From contig NZ_QGDQ01000009.1 of assembly GCF_003149145.1 (NCBI RefSeq), forward strand, positions 92,225 through 156,224: 64,000 nt of DNA, in the 5' to 3' direction. This DNA comes from Quadrisphaera granulorum (lineage in GTDB: Bacteria; Actinomycetota; Actinomycetes; Actinomycetales; Quadrisphaeraceae). The notes under the pieces are model-generated. The model made no database searches and was not told where the DNA came from. It saw only the letters and a list, made by a program, of their open reading frames with translations. Shown one piece after another: positions 8,911 through 17,599 of this stretch (positions are counted from its first letter, which is position 1; each line of letters opens with the position of its first letter). The translations under genes and the position numbers were made by a program.

Positions 8911-9821
8911 TCGTCGAACGTGCGGCCGAGCCCGATCTCACCGTCCAGCCCGTGCTCACCGTCGAGGACGTGTCCATCCGCTACGAGGTCGACCCACCCG
9001 TCGACGCCGTCCGCGGGGTCTCCTTCACCCTGCACCGCGGCGAGATCCTCGGGCTGGCCGGGGAGTCCGGCTGCGGCAAGACCACCCTCGCCTACGGCAT
9101 CACGCGCCTGCTGAAGCCGCCCGCGGTGATGACCGGCGGCCGCGTGGTACTGCACGGCAGGGCCGGTCGAGATGCCGGTGGAGACCAGGACGACGACGAG
9201 GCCACCACCGACGTCGTCGCCCTGACCGGCGAAGAGCTGCGAAGGTTCCGGTGGGACCGCGTCTCCATCGTCTTCCAGGGGTCGATGAACTCCCTCAACC
9301 CCGTGATGACCGTCCGCGACCAGCTCCACGACGTCTTCACCACGCACCGCCCCGGCATGCGCCGCCGCGTCCGCGAACAGCGTTGCCGCGAACTGCTCGA
9401 GCTGGTCGGGGTCGACCCGGCGCGCCTGGCCAGCTTTCCCCACCAGCTCTCCGGCGGCATGCGTCAGCGCGTCATGATCGCGATGGCGCTTGCGCTCGAC
9501 CCGCAGGTCATGGTCATGGACGAGCCGACCACCGCCCTCGACGTCGTCGTCCAGCGCAGCATCATCCGGGAGATCATGGTGCTACGGGAGCGGCTCGGTT
9601 TCGCCGTCATCTTCATCACCCACGACCTGCCGCTGCTCATCGAGATCAGCGACCGGATCGCCGTGATGCGCGACGGTGAGGTGGTCGAGCTGGGCACCGC
9701 CGAGCAGATCTACCGCGCCCCGCAGGCCGACTACACCAAGCAGCTCCTCGCAAGCTTCCCCAGCCTGTCAGGCACTCGCGGCGGCTTCGTCAGGGGTCGC
9801 GAGGAGGTGCTCGGCGCATGA
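8907..9821 (+). CDS. ABC transporter ATPase, DppD type
   Basis: The 304-residue ATPase has Walker [10 protein letters not shown] (residues 52-60), Q-loop Gln124, signature LSGGMRQR (181-188), Walker B VMVMDEP (201-207) and the C-terminal region of the oligopeptide subfamily. It energises uptake together with the next gene product. The ATG overlaps the permease stop (ATGA), and the gene itself overlaps the next ATPase by ATGA. Between the Walker A helix and the Q-loop, residues 84-105 carry an acidic, low-complexity insert ([16 protein letters not shown]). Its DNA contains a CCAGGACGACGACG copy (9185-9198). Confidence 0.93.
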   Translation: MIVERAAEPDLTVQPVLTVEDVSIRYEVDPPVDAVRGVSFTLHRGEILGLAGESGCGKTTLAYGITRLLKPPAVMTGGRVVLHGRAGRDAGGDQDDDEATTDVVALTGEELRRFRWDRVSIVFQGSMNSLNPVMTVRDQLHDVFTTHRPGMRRRVREQRCRELLELVGVDPARLASFPHQLSGGMRQRVMIAMALALDPQVMVMDEPTTALDVVVQRSIIREIMVLRERLGFAVIFITHDLPLLIEISDRIAVMRDGEVVELGTAEQIYRAPQADYTKQLLASFPSLSGTRGGFVRGREEVLGA

Positions 9822-10684
9822 CGCCTGTCGACGGCGTGCTCAGCGCCAGCCACCTCGTGAAGACGTTCCGCCTGCGCTCCGGCCTTCGGAGCACCCCCGT
9901 GCACGCCGTGAAAAACGTGTCGTTCGAGGTGGTCCGCGGCCGTACGGTCGCGCTCGTGGGTGAGAGCGGGTCGGGCAAGTCGACCATCGCGCGGATCCTC
10001 GCCAAGCTCGAGACACCCACCTCCGGTCAGGTGCTCCTCGACGGCGTGCCCACGCCCACCCGGGGGCGCGCGCTCGCCGAGTACCGGCGGCGTGTGCAGA
10101 TGGTGTTCCAAGACCCGTTCGCCTCGCTGAACCCGTTCCACTCGGTGGCGCACCACGTGGAGCGGCCGGTGCGGATCCACCACCCGGAGTTGACATCGGC
10201 GCAGGTGGCGGCGCGGGTGCGCGACCTGCTCGACCGGGTCCAGCTGTCACCGGCCGACAGGTTCGCCTCCCGCCGACCGCACGAGCTGTCCGGCGGGCAG
10301 CGCCAGCGCGTGGCGATCGCGCGGGCCCTGGCCCCGGGCGCGCAGTACGTGGTGGCCGACGAGCCGGTGTCGATGCTCGACGTCTCCATCCGGCTCGGGG
10401 TGCTCAACCTCCTGGCCGACCTGCAGCGCGAGCAGCACCTCGGTGTCCTTTACATCACCCATGACCTCGCCACTGCCCGCCACTTCTCCGACGAGCTGCT
10501 CGTCATGTACCGGGGAGACGTCGTGGAGCGCGGCCCCGCTGACGACGTGATCCTGCGCCCGCAGCACCCGTACACCCAGGCACTGCGGGAGGCCGCTGCA
10601 GACCCGGAGCGCCTCGGCGCGCTGCGCGACGAGGTCAGGCGCTCCCTCCGTCCCCTCGGCCAGGAGAGGAGCGCCAGCGCATGA
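9818..10684 (+). CDS. ABC transporter ATPase, DppF type
   Basis: The 288-residue ATPase has Walker A GESGSGKST (48-56), the Q-loop motif VQMVFQDPFASLNP (93-106), signature LSGGQRQRV (157-165) and Walker B VVADEPVSMLD (178-188). This is the DppF/OppF half of the ATPase pair. It ends soon after the core, without a long oligopeptide-specific extension. Start and stop both overlap neighbours by ATGA, so the whole block from 8907 to 11856 is translated as a chain. Confidence 0.93.
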   Translation: MTPVDGVLSASHLVKTFRLRSGLRSTPVHAVKNVSFEVVRGRTVALVGESGSGKSTIARILAKLETPTSGQVLLDGVPTPTRGRALAEYRRRVQMVFQDPFASLNPFHSVAHHVERPVRIHHPELTSAQVAARVRDLLDRVQLSPADRFASRRPHELSGGQRQRVAIARALAPGAQYVVADEPVSMLDVSIRLGVLNLLADLQREQHLGVLYITHDLATARHFSDELLVMYRGDVVERGPADDVILRPQHPYTQALREAAADPERLGALRDEVRRSLRPLGQERSASA

Positions 10685-11856
10685 CTCCCGTCGACCCGGG
10701 CACCCCCACCTGGCTGCGTACCCGCAACGACCGCACCGCCCTGGCGCTGCTCCTGGAGCACGGCCCGCTCAGCCGCTCCCAGCTGGGCCGGCTGTCCGGC
10801 ATGTCCAAGCCCACTGCGGGCCAGATGATCTCCCGCCTGGAGCAGGTCGGCCTCGTGGGGCCCGTGGGGGAGATCTCGGAGTCTCGCGGGCCCAATGCCG
10901 TCGTCTACGGGGTGCGCTCCGACGTCGTCGCCGGCGTGGCGGTGTCCGTGCTGGAGGGCTCGCTCGAGGCAGTGCTCACCGACCCGCTCGGCACGGCGCA
11001 CCCGGTGGCGCAGGTGCCGTTGGCCGGCCGGGACCGCTCCCCCGAGGCCGACGTCGGCGCCGCCGTGGAGGCGGCGTGCCGCGCGGCGGGGGCCGACCCG
11101 GCGTCGGTGACGGTGGTCGTGGTGGGCGTGCAGGCAGCCGTCGGCGTCGCCCACGACGAGCTCTCGTTCACCGACACCCTGCCGGGCTGGCCCCGGCGGG
11201 GCGCGCGGTCGCGGCTGGAGGCCGCCACCGGCCACGCGGTGACCCTCGAGAACGACGTGAACCTCGCGACGATCGCCGAGCGGGCCACCCCCGAGCTGGC
11301 GGACGCCGATGACTTCGCCCTGCTGTGGGTCGGCGAGGGCCTCGGTGTCGGCGTGGGGGTCGGCGGGGTGGTGCAGCGCGGGGCGTTCGGCGGGGCGGGC
11401 GAGATCGGCTACCTCGAGGTGCCGCGGTCGGCCGCCGCCATCGACCCCAATGCCACCGACTTCACCGACCTGCTCGGCGGCGCCGCGGTCGTGCGCCTGC
11501 TGGGCGGGCCTCCGGAGGAGCCGCTCCGATCGGCGCTCACCCGCCTCGACGACGACGTGCTCGCGCAGCTCGCCGACCGCATCGCGCTGGCCGCGGCGCC
11601 CGTCGTGGGCCTGCTCGACCCGGGCGTGCTCGTGCTGGGCGGCCCGACCGGCCTCGCGGGCGGCCCCGAGCTGGCCGCGGCCGTCAAGGCGCGCCTGGCG
11701 TCCGCGCACCTCAAGACGGCGGACCCGCGGGACCGGCTCGGACGGTTGCGGGTGCTCGTCAGCGGCAGCGGGCCGCAGCCCGTGCTCCAGGGCGCCGGGC
11801 AGCTGCTCGTCGACGACCTGCGGGCGCGGCTCGAGTCCCGCATCGGCGTCCCGTGA
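10681..11856 (+). CDS. ROK-family transcriptional regulator
   Basis: The 391-residue protein begins with a winged helix-turn-helix (about residues 14-65, with LSRSQLGRLSGMSKPTAGQMI), followed by a ROK sugar-kinase-like domain. The Cys-rich zinc motif found in ROK kinases and NagC/Mlc (CxCGxxGCxE) is missing: after GAGEIGYLEVPRSA the protein runs on without cysteines. It is therefore more likely a sugar-sensing repressor than an enzyme. The location inside the importer operon, overlapping the ATPase by ATGA, points to local regulation by the imported sugar or its phosphate. A 43-bp gap then leads to the GH4 gene with its own strong ribosome site. Confidence 0.88.
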   Translation: MTPVDPGTPTWLRTRNDRTALALLLEHGPLSRSQLGRLSGMSKPTAGQMISRLEQVGLVGPVGEISESRGPNAVVYGVRSDVVAGVAVSVLEGSLEAVLTDPLGTAHPVAQVPLAGRDRSPEADVGAAVEAACRAAGADPASVTVVVVGVQAAVGVAHDELSFTDTLPGWPRRGARSRLEAATGHAVTLENDVNLATIAERATPELADADDFALLWVGEGLGVGVGVGGVVQRGAFGGAGEIGYLEVPRSAAAIDPNATDFTDLLGGAAVVRLLGGPPEEPLRSALTRLDDDVLAQLADRIALAAAPVVGLLDPGVLVLGGPTGLAGGPELAAAVKARLASAHLKTADPRDRLGRLRVLVSGSGPQPVLQGAGQLLVDDLRARLESRIGVP

Positions 11857-11899
11857 CGGGTCGCCGTCCCCCGTCCTGTTCCTACGTCAAGGAGACCCC

Positions 11900-13183
11900 G
11901 TGAAGCTCGCCATCGTCGGCGGCGGCTCGACCTACACCCCCGAGCTCATCGACGGCTTCGCCCGCCACCGCAGCGCGCTGCCGCTGGAGGAGCTGGTGCT
12001 CGTCGACCCCGACCCCCGCCGACTGGAGCTGGTCGGTGGCATGGCCCGGCGCATGCTCGCCCACGCTGGCCACCCCGTCACCCTCACGACGACGTCGGAC
12101 GTGCGCGCCGGCGTCGACGGCGCGGACGCCGTGCTCCTGCAGCTGCGGGTGGGCGGGCAGGACGCCCGCAGCGCCGACGAGACGTGGCCCCACGAGGCGC
12201 ACTGCATCGGCCAGGAGACCACCGGCCCGGGCGGCCTGGCCAAGGCGCTGCGCACCGTGCCGGTGGCCCTGTCCATCGCCGACGTCGTCAGGGAGCACGC
12301 GCGGCCGGGCGCGTGGATCGTCGACTTCACCAACCCCGTCGGCATCGTCACGCGCGCCCTGCTGGAGGCCGGGCACCGCGCCGTGGGCCTGTGCAACGTG
12401 GCGATCGGCTTCCAGCGCCGCTTCGCCGCGGCGCTCGGCGTGCCCGCCGACGACGTCCTTCTGGGCCACGTCGGGCTGAACCACCTCACGTGGGAGCGCA
12501 GCGCGGTGGTCGGCGGCGTCGACCAGCTGCCGGGCCTGTTGTCCGAGCGGCTGGGCGAGCTGGCCGAGGAGGTGGAGCTGCCGGCGCCGCTGCTCGCGCA
12601 GCTGGCGGCGGTGCCCTCGTACTACCTGCGCTACTACTACGCGCACGACGAGGTGCTCGCCGAGCAGCTCGCCGCCCCCACGCGCGCCGACGCCGTGCGC
12701 GCCATCGAGCGGGAGCTGCTCGACCTCTACGCCGACCCGCGCACCGTCACCAAGCCGGAGGCGTTGGAGCGCCGCGGGGGCGCCTTCTACTCCGAGGCGG
12801 CGGTGGAGCTGCTCGTGCAGATGAGCAGCTCGGCGGGCAGTCCGCTCGACAGTCCGGCGGGGCGACCGCGGGTGGTGAACCTCCGCAACGACGGCGCCCT
12901 GCCGTTCCTCCCCGACGACCACGTGGTGGAGGTGCCGGCGGTGTTCCACGACGGGCGCTTCGTGGCGCGCGACGTCGAGGAGGTGCCGGTGGAGGCGCAG
13001 GGGCTGGTCGCGGCGGTGGCCGCCTACGAGCGGCTGGCCCTGGAGGCCGCCGTGCACGGCGGGCGCGAACGGGTGCTGTCGGCGATGCGCAGCCACCCGC
13101 TCGTGCTGCAGCACGAGCGTGCCGAGAAGCTCACCGACCTGCTGCTCGCCGAGAACGCGAGGTTCCTCCCGTGGGCGCGGTGA
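11900..13183 (+). CDS. GH4-family 6-phospho-beta-glucosidase-like enzyme
   Basis: The 427-residue protein has the GH4 hallmarks: an N-terminal Rossmann motif GGGSTYTPE (7-15), DFTNPVGIVT (142-151), Cys165 in GLCNV and His195 in GLNHLTW as expected metal ligands, and the Tyr-rich segment YYLRYYYAHDEVL as the probable catalytic-base region. GH4 enzymes cleave phosphorylated glycosides by an NAD- and Mn-dependent elimination mechanism in the cytoplasm. GH4 6-phospho-beta-glucosidases include ChbF for chitobiose-6-phosphate. A GTG start sits 6 bp after AAGGAG. Because no PTS is present, the phosphate probably comes from the kinase encoded next. The exact sugar is not shown by the sequence. Confidence 0.88.
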   Translation: MKLAIVGGGSTYTPELIDGFARHRSALPLEELVLVDPDPRRLELVGGMARRMLAHAGHPVTLTTTSDVRAGVDGADAVLLQLRVGGQDARSADETWPHEAHCIGQETTGPGGLAKALRTVPVALSIADVVREHARPGAWIVDFTNPVGIVTRALLEAGHRAVGLCNVAIGFQRRFAAALGVPADDVLLGHVGLNHLTWERSAVVGGVDQLPGLLSERLGELAEEVELPAPLLAQLAAVPSYYLRYYYAHDEVLAEQLAAPTRADAVRAIERELLDLYADPRTVTKPEALERRGGAFYSEAAVELLVQMSSSAGSPLDSPAGRPRVVNLRNDGALPFLPDDHVVEVPAVFHDGRFVARDVEEVPVEAQGLVAAVAAYERLALEAAVHGGRERVLSAMRSHPLVLQHERAEKLTDLLLAENARFLPWAR

Positions 13184-14193
13184 CCGGGGACCAGACCGTG
13201 GACCAGACCGTGGTGGTCGCCGTCGACGGCGGGGGCAGTAAGACCGACGCCGTCGCCGTGCGTCTGGATGGCTCCGTGGTGTCCCGCGCGCGTGCCGGAG
13301 GGAGCAGCCCCCAGATCGAGGGGCTCACGCGGTCGGTGGAGGTGGTCGACGCGCTGGTGCGCGAGGTCGCCGGCGTCGCGCCCCTGGCGGGAGTTGACCT
13401 GTTCCTCTCGGGCCTCGACTTCCCCGCGGAGGAGGAGGCGTACCGGCAGGCGATCGCCGACCTGCCGTGGGCGCCGGGTGCGCTGCTGGACAACGACCTG
13501 TTCGCGGTGCTGCGCGCCGGCACGTCCGCGGAGGCCGCCGTCGCCGTGATCTGCGGGACGGGCATCAACGCGGTGGGACTGGGGCACGGCGGAACGCGGG
13601 TGCGCTTCCCCGCGGTCGGGGCGATCTCCGGTGACTGGGGCGGCGGGGGCGGGTTGGGCTCGGAGGCGCTGTGGCACGCCGCGCGCCACGTCGACGGGCG
13701 TGGCCCGGCGACGGCGCTGACCGAGGGCATCTGCCGGGTGCTGGACGTTCCGTCCGTGCCGGAACTCATCGCCGACCTGCACTTCGGGCGCCGCTCCCAG
13801 GGCGACCTGAGGTTGCTGGCCCCGGAGGTGTTCCGCGCGAGCGACGCCGGTGACGCGGTGGCGGGCGCGCTGGTGGACCGGCAGGCCGACGAGGTGGCCG
13901 CGCTGGTCACCGCCTGCGTCCGCCGGCTCGACCTGGCAGGCGAGCCCTTCCCGGTGGTGCTCGGCGGGTCGGTACTGCAGGCGGGGCACCGGCGCCTGGA
14001 GGACCGGATCGCCGCGAGGGTGCACGACGTCGCGCCGCACGCGGAGCTCCACCACCTGCGCGTGCCGCCGGTGGTGGGGGCGGTGCTGCGGGCGCTGGAA
14101 CGGGCGGGAGCTGACGGCGGTGCGCTGGCCCGCGCCGAGGCCGAGCTGGTAGGGACGGCTCACGCCGCGCTGGTGGGCGGGGTGGCTCGATGA
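13180..14193 (+). CDS. BadF/BadG/BcrA/BcrD-type ATPase, N-acetylglucosamine-kinase-like
   Basis: The 337-residue protein of the ASKHA fold has the phosphate-1 loop VAVDGGGSKTDAVAV (13-27), the segment AVAVICGTGINAVGL with the phosphate-2 motif, GAISGDWGGGGGLG, and a C-terminal adenosine motif VVLGGSVLQAG. Family members at sugar loci phosphorylate N-acetylglucosamine or related amino sugars. GTG 13180 overlaps the GH4 stop (GTGA) and was chosen for that reason; GTG 13171 and 13198 are alternatives. Placed between a phospho-glycosidase and a deacetylase, it could phosphorylate the imported di- or monosaccharide. The substrate is inference. Confidence 0.85.
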   Translation: MTGDQTVDQTVVVAVDGGGSKTDAVAVRLDGSVVSRARAGGSSPQIEGLTRSVEVVDALVREVAGVAPLAGVDLFLSGLDFPAEEEAYRQAIADLPWAPGALLDNDLFAVLRAGTSAEAAVAVICGTGINAVGLGHGGTRVRFPAVGAISGDWGGGGGLGSEALWHAARHVDGRGPATALTEGICRVLDVPSVPELIADLHFGRRSQGDLRLLAPEVFRASDAGDAVAGALVDRQADEVAALVTACVRRLDLAGEPFPVVLGGSVLQAGHRRLEDRIAARVHDVAPHAELHHLRVPPVVGAVLRALERAGADGGALARAEAELVGTAHAALVGGVAR

Positions 14194-15029
14194 CGCGTGA
14201 CGGAAGTGGTGGGGGAGTGACGGGCGTCGCGGTGGTCTCGGCGCACCTCGATGACGCCGTGCTGTCGGCGAGCATCGAGGTGGCCACTGCCGACCGGGTG
14301 ATCACCGTCTTCGCCGGCGTCCCGCCGGAGGGGACGCCGCCTGGCGGGTGGGACGTCCTCACCGGAGCGCCTGACGCCGCGGCCCGTGTCCGCGACCGGC
14401 ACCGGGAGGACGACGCCGCCCTGGCCGCGCTGTCTCCGCAGGTGACGGCGTTGCGGTTGGGGGAGCTGGACCTGCAGCACCGCCCGTCGGGGGACCACAA
14501 CGACGACGGCGCGGCGGGTGCTCCGCCGGTTCTCGCCGAGCTGGGCGCGGCGCTGGCCGACGCGGCACAGGGCTGCGGGCACCTGTACCTGCCCGCCGCC
14601 GTCGGGCAGCACCCCGACCACGTGAGCACGCACCGCGCGGGCTTCGTGGCGGCGCAGCGGCTCGGGGTCCCGGTGACGCTGTACGCCGACGTCCCGTACA
14701 GCGTGCGGTGGGGGTGGCCGGAGTGCGTCACGGGCCAGCCCGACTCGCCGTTCCTGCGCTGCACCGCCGAGTGGGACGAGTCGTTCGCCGCCACCGGCCT
14801 GGACCGCGAGCACTGGCGACTGCAGGTGCGGCGGCTCAGCGAGGAGCAGGTGGCCGCCAAGTCCGCGGCCCTGGAGTGCTACGCCTCGCAGATGCCCGCG
14901 CTCGACGCGGGGACCGCGCGCATCGTGACCCGCCCCGACGTGATGGCCTTCGAGGTGGTGTGGACGTGGGCCCTGGATCGTCCGGTAACGCTGGCTGACG
15001 CTGGCGTCCCCATCGACGGGTCCTGCTGA
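14190..15029 (+). CDS. PIG-L/LmbE-family deacetylase
   Basis: The 279-residue protein shows the zinc motif SAHLDDAVLS (residues 17-26, the family's HPDDE-like signature) and the second motif QHPDHVSTH (140-148). The family removes N-acetyl groups from GlcNAc-containing compounds (MshB, Dac, ChbG-like roles). Archaeal diacetylchitobiose deacetylase is a member, which fits the neighbouring GH4 and kinase. The ATG overlaps the kinase stop (ATGA), so it is the last gene of the operon. No signal peptide is seen, so it acts in the cytoplasm. An alternative role in mycothiol or natural-product metabolism is less likely given the context. Confidence 0.87.
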   Translation: MTRDGSGGGVTGVAVVSAHLDDAVLSASIEVATADRVITVFAGVPPEGTPPGGWDVLTGAPDAAARVRDRHREDDAALAALSPQVTALRLGELDLQHRPSGDHNDDGAAGAPPVLAELGAALADAAQGCGHLYLPAAVGQHPDHVSTHRAGFVAAQRLGVPVTLYADVPYSVRWGWPECVTGQPDSPFLRCTAEWDESFAATGLDREHWRLQVRRLSEEQVAAKSAALECYASQMPALDAGTARIVTRPDVMAFEVVWTWALDRPVTLADAGVPIDGSC

Positions 15030-15095
15030 GGTGACGATGGACGTGCCCAAGCCGGCCTGAGCCGAACGCGCGCGGCTGGCTTCCCCGCGGGGAGG

Positions 15096-15119
15096 TGGCG
15101 CGCAGACGCTTGATCGTCG
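15096..15119 (+). repeat. TGGCGCG-TGATCGTC intergenic repeat, copy A
   Basis: This 24-mer runs from TGGCGCG to TTGATCGTCG. Related copies lie at 26953-26976 (+), 27018-27041 (-), 41324-41346 (-) and 41456-41479 (+), all intergenic. Confidence 0.55.
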
Positions 15120-15146
15120 ACGGTGGCGTGTACACCCGTCGAGCTG

Positions 15147-15235
15147 GGGACGCATCCTCCCGGTGGGGACGCACAGGCCCGGTCTTACGCGGTCCCAGGC
15201 GGGCTCGAACGTCCCCACCGGGCTTTAGCGTCCCC
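15147..15235. repeat. Large nested palindrome
   Basis: The inner arms CCCGGTGGGGACG (15159-15171) and CGTCCCCACCGGG (15210-15222) are a perfect 13-bp match around a 38-nt centre. Outer arms GGGGACGC (from 15147) and GCGTCCCC (ending 15235) extend the symmetry after 5-nt unpaired steps on each side. It could fold as a cruciform or a long RNA hairpin. Confidence 0.55.
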
Positions 15236-15357
15236 GGAAACGTGCAGAGCTTCCGTGATCGTGACCGAGAGGGTGGCGGACGCCCATGATCACGGACGAG
15301 GTGGCGCTGAGGTCCTCGATCGTGGCCGAGGGGGTGCGACGAAGCGGGTGAGGACGG

Positions 15358-15396
15358 CGAAGGGCGGGGACGGACCGCGTCCGTCCCCGCCCTTCG
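15358..15396 (-). terminator. rpsT terminator hairpin
   Basis: Perfect 17-bp arms (15358-15374 and 15380-15396; CGAAGGGCGGGGACGGA and its complement) enclose a 5-nt loop CCGCG, 25 bp beyond the rpsT stop. There is no T-tract. The symmetry would also stop transcripts arriving from the PIG-L side. Confidence 0.8.
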
Positions 15397-15421
15397 TGCG
15401 GAGCTGTGAGCCGGAGCCGCC

Positions 15422-15685
15422 TCAGGAGGCGGAGTTCACGGCCTTCGCCAGGGCCGACTTGCGGTTGGCGGCCTGGTTGGAGTGGATGACACCCTTGGAG
15501 ACGGCCTTGTCGAGCTTGCGGCCGGCGACGCGCAGGGCGCTGGAGGCCTTCTCGGCGTCACCGGCGGCGACGGCCTCGCGGACCTGGCGGACGGCCGTGC
15601 GCAGCTCCGACTTCACGGACTTGTTGCGCAGACGCGCAAGCTCGTTGGTGCGGATGCGCTTGATCTGGGACTTGATGTTGGCCAC
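15422..15685 (-). CDS. rpsT: 30S ribosomal protein S20
   Basis: The 87-residue basic protein begins [17 protein letters not shown] and contains [18 protein letters not shown], the characteristic S20 sequence. S20 binds 16S rRNA early in assembly of the small subunit. The GTG start at 15685 is preceded by GGAGAG. The gene stands alone on the minus strand between two plus-strand transcripts and ends at a very strong hairpin. In most actinobacteria it lies between holA and lepA, and here the same neighbours are found at greater distance. Confidence 0.98.
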   Translation of the reverse strand: MANIKSQIKRIRTNELARLRNKSVKSELRTAVRQVREAVAAGDAEKASSALRVAGRKLDKAVSKGVIHSNQAANRKSALAKAVNSAS

Positions 15686-15894
15686 GGGCCGGTCTCTCCG
15701 TCGCTTCTGGGGTGTCTGGTCGAAAAACCTGGGCAGTGCTGGTGGCGTCTCCGCCGAAGCTCTCGCGCAGCCCCGCCGCATGTGGGTGGTGCGCACGCAG
15801 CCACCCAGGTTACCAGTGCCTGGAGGGCGTTCGCGCACGGCGAGATCCAGACCAAGACTTGCCTGTCGGTGTGCCCGCGGGGCTCCCGTCTCGG

Positions 15895-15900
15895 TACCGT
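15895..15900 (+). promoter_or_regulatory. -10 box of a probable leaderless transcript
   Basis: TACCGT is followed after 7 nt by the ATG at 15908, the spacing expected when transcription starts at the start codon. No good ribosome site is present. Confidence 0.45.
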
Positions 15901-15907
15901 CCGCACC

Positions 15908-17599
15908 ATGGACCTGGGGTCGTCGCTGAGCAGTAGTGGCGGTGCTGGCACGCGGAGCGCGGGGGTGGTTGACGAGGTGTCCGGCGGGCTCTTCGACGGC
16001 TACGGCGCTGCTTCGGCGGCCAGCGGCGCATGGGACGAGATGTTCACCGCCGACGGCGCCGTGCGCGAGTCCAGTGCGCATGTGCACGCAGCGCTGGCCA
16101 GCACGGCGGTGCGCGACCTGCGCGGTCGGGCGGACGCGCTGGCCACCTCCTACACCGACAAGGGCATCACCTTCGCCGTCGGTGGAGAGGAGCGCCCCTT
16201 CCCCCTCGACGTGGTGCCCCGCGTGGTCAGCGCGCAGGAGTGGGCCGTGGTCGAGGTCGGCGTCGCCCAGCGGGTCCGCGCCCTCGAGGCGTTCCTCGCC
16301 GACGCGTACGGCCCGATGCGCGCCGTGGAGGACGGCGTCGTCCCGCGCGGTGTCATCACCTCCTCCTCGCACTTCCACCGCGTGGTGGCCGGCATCGAAC
16401 CGCCCAACGGGGTGCGGGTGCACGTGGCCGGGGTCGACCTCATCCGTGACGCGGAGGGCGTCTTCCGGGTCCTGGAGGACAACGTCCGCGTGCCGTCGGG
16501 CGTTAGCTACGTGCTCACCAACCGCACGGCGATGGCGGGCGCCATGCCCGAGGCGTTCAGCGACCAGCGGATCCGCCCGGTCTCGGCGTACCCGCGCCGG
16601 CTGCTGGCCGCGCTGCGCGCCGCGGCGCCCGTGGGCATCGAAGACCCGACCGTCGTCGTCCTGACCCCCGGGGTCTACAACAGCGCCTACTTCGAGCACG
16701 CGCTGCTGGCGCGCAGCATGGGCATCGAGCTGGTCGAAGGGCGTGACCTCGTCTGCCGCGGCGGCCGGCTGCACATGCGCACCACCGCGGGCCTGCGGCC
16801 CGTCCACGTGGTCTACCGACGCGTAGACGACGAGTACATCGACCCGGTGCACTTCCGCGCCGACTCGATGCTCGGGTGCCCGGGCCTGCTGAACGCGGCC
16901 CGCGCGGGCAACGTCACCATCGCCAACGGCATCGGCAACGGCGTCGCCGACGACAAGCTGCTCTACACGTACGTGCCCGACCTGGTGCGCTACTACCTCA
17001 GCGAGGAGCCCGTGCTCCCCAACGTGCCCACGTGGCGCCTGGAGGAGCCCGAGGCCCGCGAGGAGGTCTTCGACAGGCTCGCGGAGCTGGTGGTCAAGCC
17101 CGTCGACGGCTCCGGCGGCAAGGGCATCGTCATCGGCCCGGCCGCCAGCCCCGCCCAGCTGGAGAAGCTGCGCGAGACCGTGAGCGCCGACCCCCGCGGG
17201 TGGATCGCCCAGCCGGTGGTGCGCCTGTCGACGGTGCCCACCCTCGTCGGTGACCGCGTGGCCCCGCGCCACGTGGACCTGCGGCCCTTCGCCGTCAACG
17301 ACGGCTCCCGCGTGTGGGTACTGCCGGGCGGACTGACCCGCGTGGCGCTGCCCGAGGGAGAGCTGGTGGTCAACTCCTCCCAGGGCGGTGGCAGCAAGGA
17401 CACCTGGGTGCTCGCGGACGACCGCCCCGAGGAGCAGGCGCCGACGCGAGCGCGCGCCGCCGCCATCACGACGCTGCCGAGTGCTCCACCGGACCGGGGG
17501 CCGGGAGTCGCCGGCGCCGCTGACGTCAGGGACCAGCAGCAACAGCAACAGCAGCAGCAGGCCCAGCAGGCCCGGACAGGGGAGGAGCGGCCGTGCTGA
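15908..17599 (+). CDS. Circularly permuted ATP-grasp protein
   Basis: The 563-residue protein belongs to the circularly permuted type 2 ATP-grasp family (DUF404/DUF407). Recognisable blocks are FDEM-like [15 protein letters not shown] near residue 40, the [20 protein letters not shown] region, [17 protein letters not shown], and the nucleotide-binding segment [18 protein letters not shown] near residue 400. ATP-grasp enzymes ligate carboxyls to amines, and this family is predicted to make or attach short peptides, but no product is established. The C-terminus ends in a Gln-rich tail with nine consecutive Gln (17539-17565). The gene overlaps the next by 7 bp. The ATG follows a TACCGT box by 7 nt, suggesting a leaderless message. 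Confidence 0.88.
   Translation: MDLGSSLSSSGGAGTRSAGVVDEVSGGLFDGYGAASAASGAWDEMFTADGAVRESSAHVHAALASTAVRDLRGRADALATSYTDKGITFAVGGEERPFPLDVVPRVVSAQEWAVVEVGVAQRVRALEAFLADAYGPMRAVEDGVVPRGVITSSSHFHRVVAGIEPPNGVRVHVAGVDLIRDAEGVFRVLEDNVRVPSGVSYVLTNRTAMAGAMPEAFSDQRIRPVSAYPRRLLAALRAAAPVGIEDPTVVVLTPGVYNSAYFEHALLARSMGIELVEGRDLVCRGGRLHMRTTAGLRPVHVVYRRVDDEYIDPVHFRADSMLGCPGLLNAARAGNVTIANGIGNGVADDKLLYTYVPDLVRYYLSEEPVLPNVPTWRLEEPEAREEVFDRLAELVVKPVDGSGGKGIVIGPAASPAQLEKLRETVSADPRGWIAQPVVRLSTVPTLVGDRVAPRHVDLRPFAVNDGSRVWVLPGGLTRVALPEGELVVNSSQGGGSKDTWVLADDRPEEQAPTRARAAAITTLPSAPPDRGPGVAGAADVRDQQQQQQQQQAQQARTGEERPC
17539..17565 (+). repeat. CAG/CAA repeat coding a poly-Gln tail
   Basis: Nine consecutive Gln codons (CAG with two CAA) lie near the 3' end of the ATP-grasp gene, followed by AQQA. 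The repeat unit is a codon triplet, so copy-number change would alter tail length but not frame. Confidence 0.8.

Larger units (their letters stand above)
15030..15421. other. Repeat-rich intergenic region before rpsT
   Basis: This 392-bp gap between two convergent transcripts holds no supportable gene. It contains one TGGCGCG...TGATCGTC repeat (15096-15119), a large nested palindrome (15147-15235) and an inverted repeat TCCGTGATC/GATCACGGA (15252-15260, 15288-15296). It also has two direct copies of a 19-mer starting GATCGTG (15257-15275 and 15318-15336, 17/19 identical) and the rpsT terminator (15358-15396). Confidence 0.7.

Noticed and set aside
10450..11709. Minus-strand open frame of about 420 codons opposite the ROK gene
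   Set aside because: Antisense shadow; the ROK gene has a clear wHTH and ROK domain and is coupled by ATGA.
17539..17565. CAG repeat as a phase-variation switch
   Set aside because: The unit is a codon triplet, so gain or loss would not shift the frame; kept only as a tail-length repeat.
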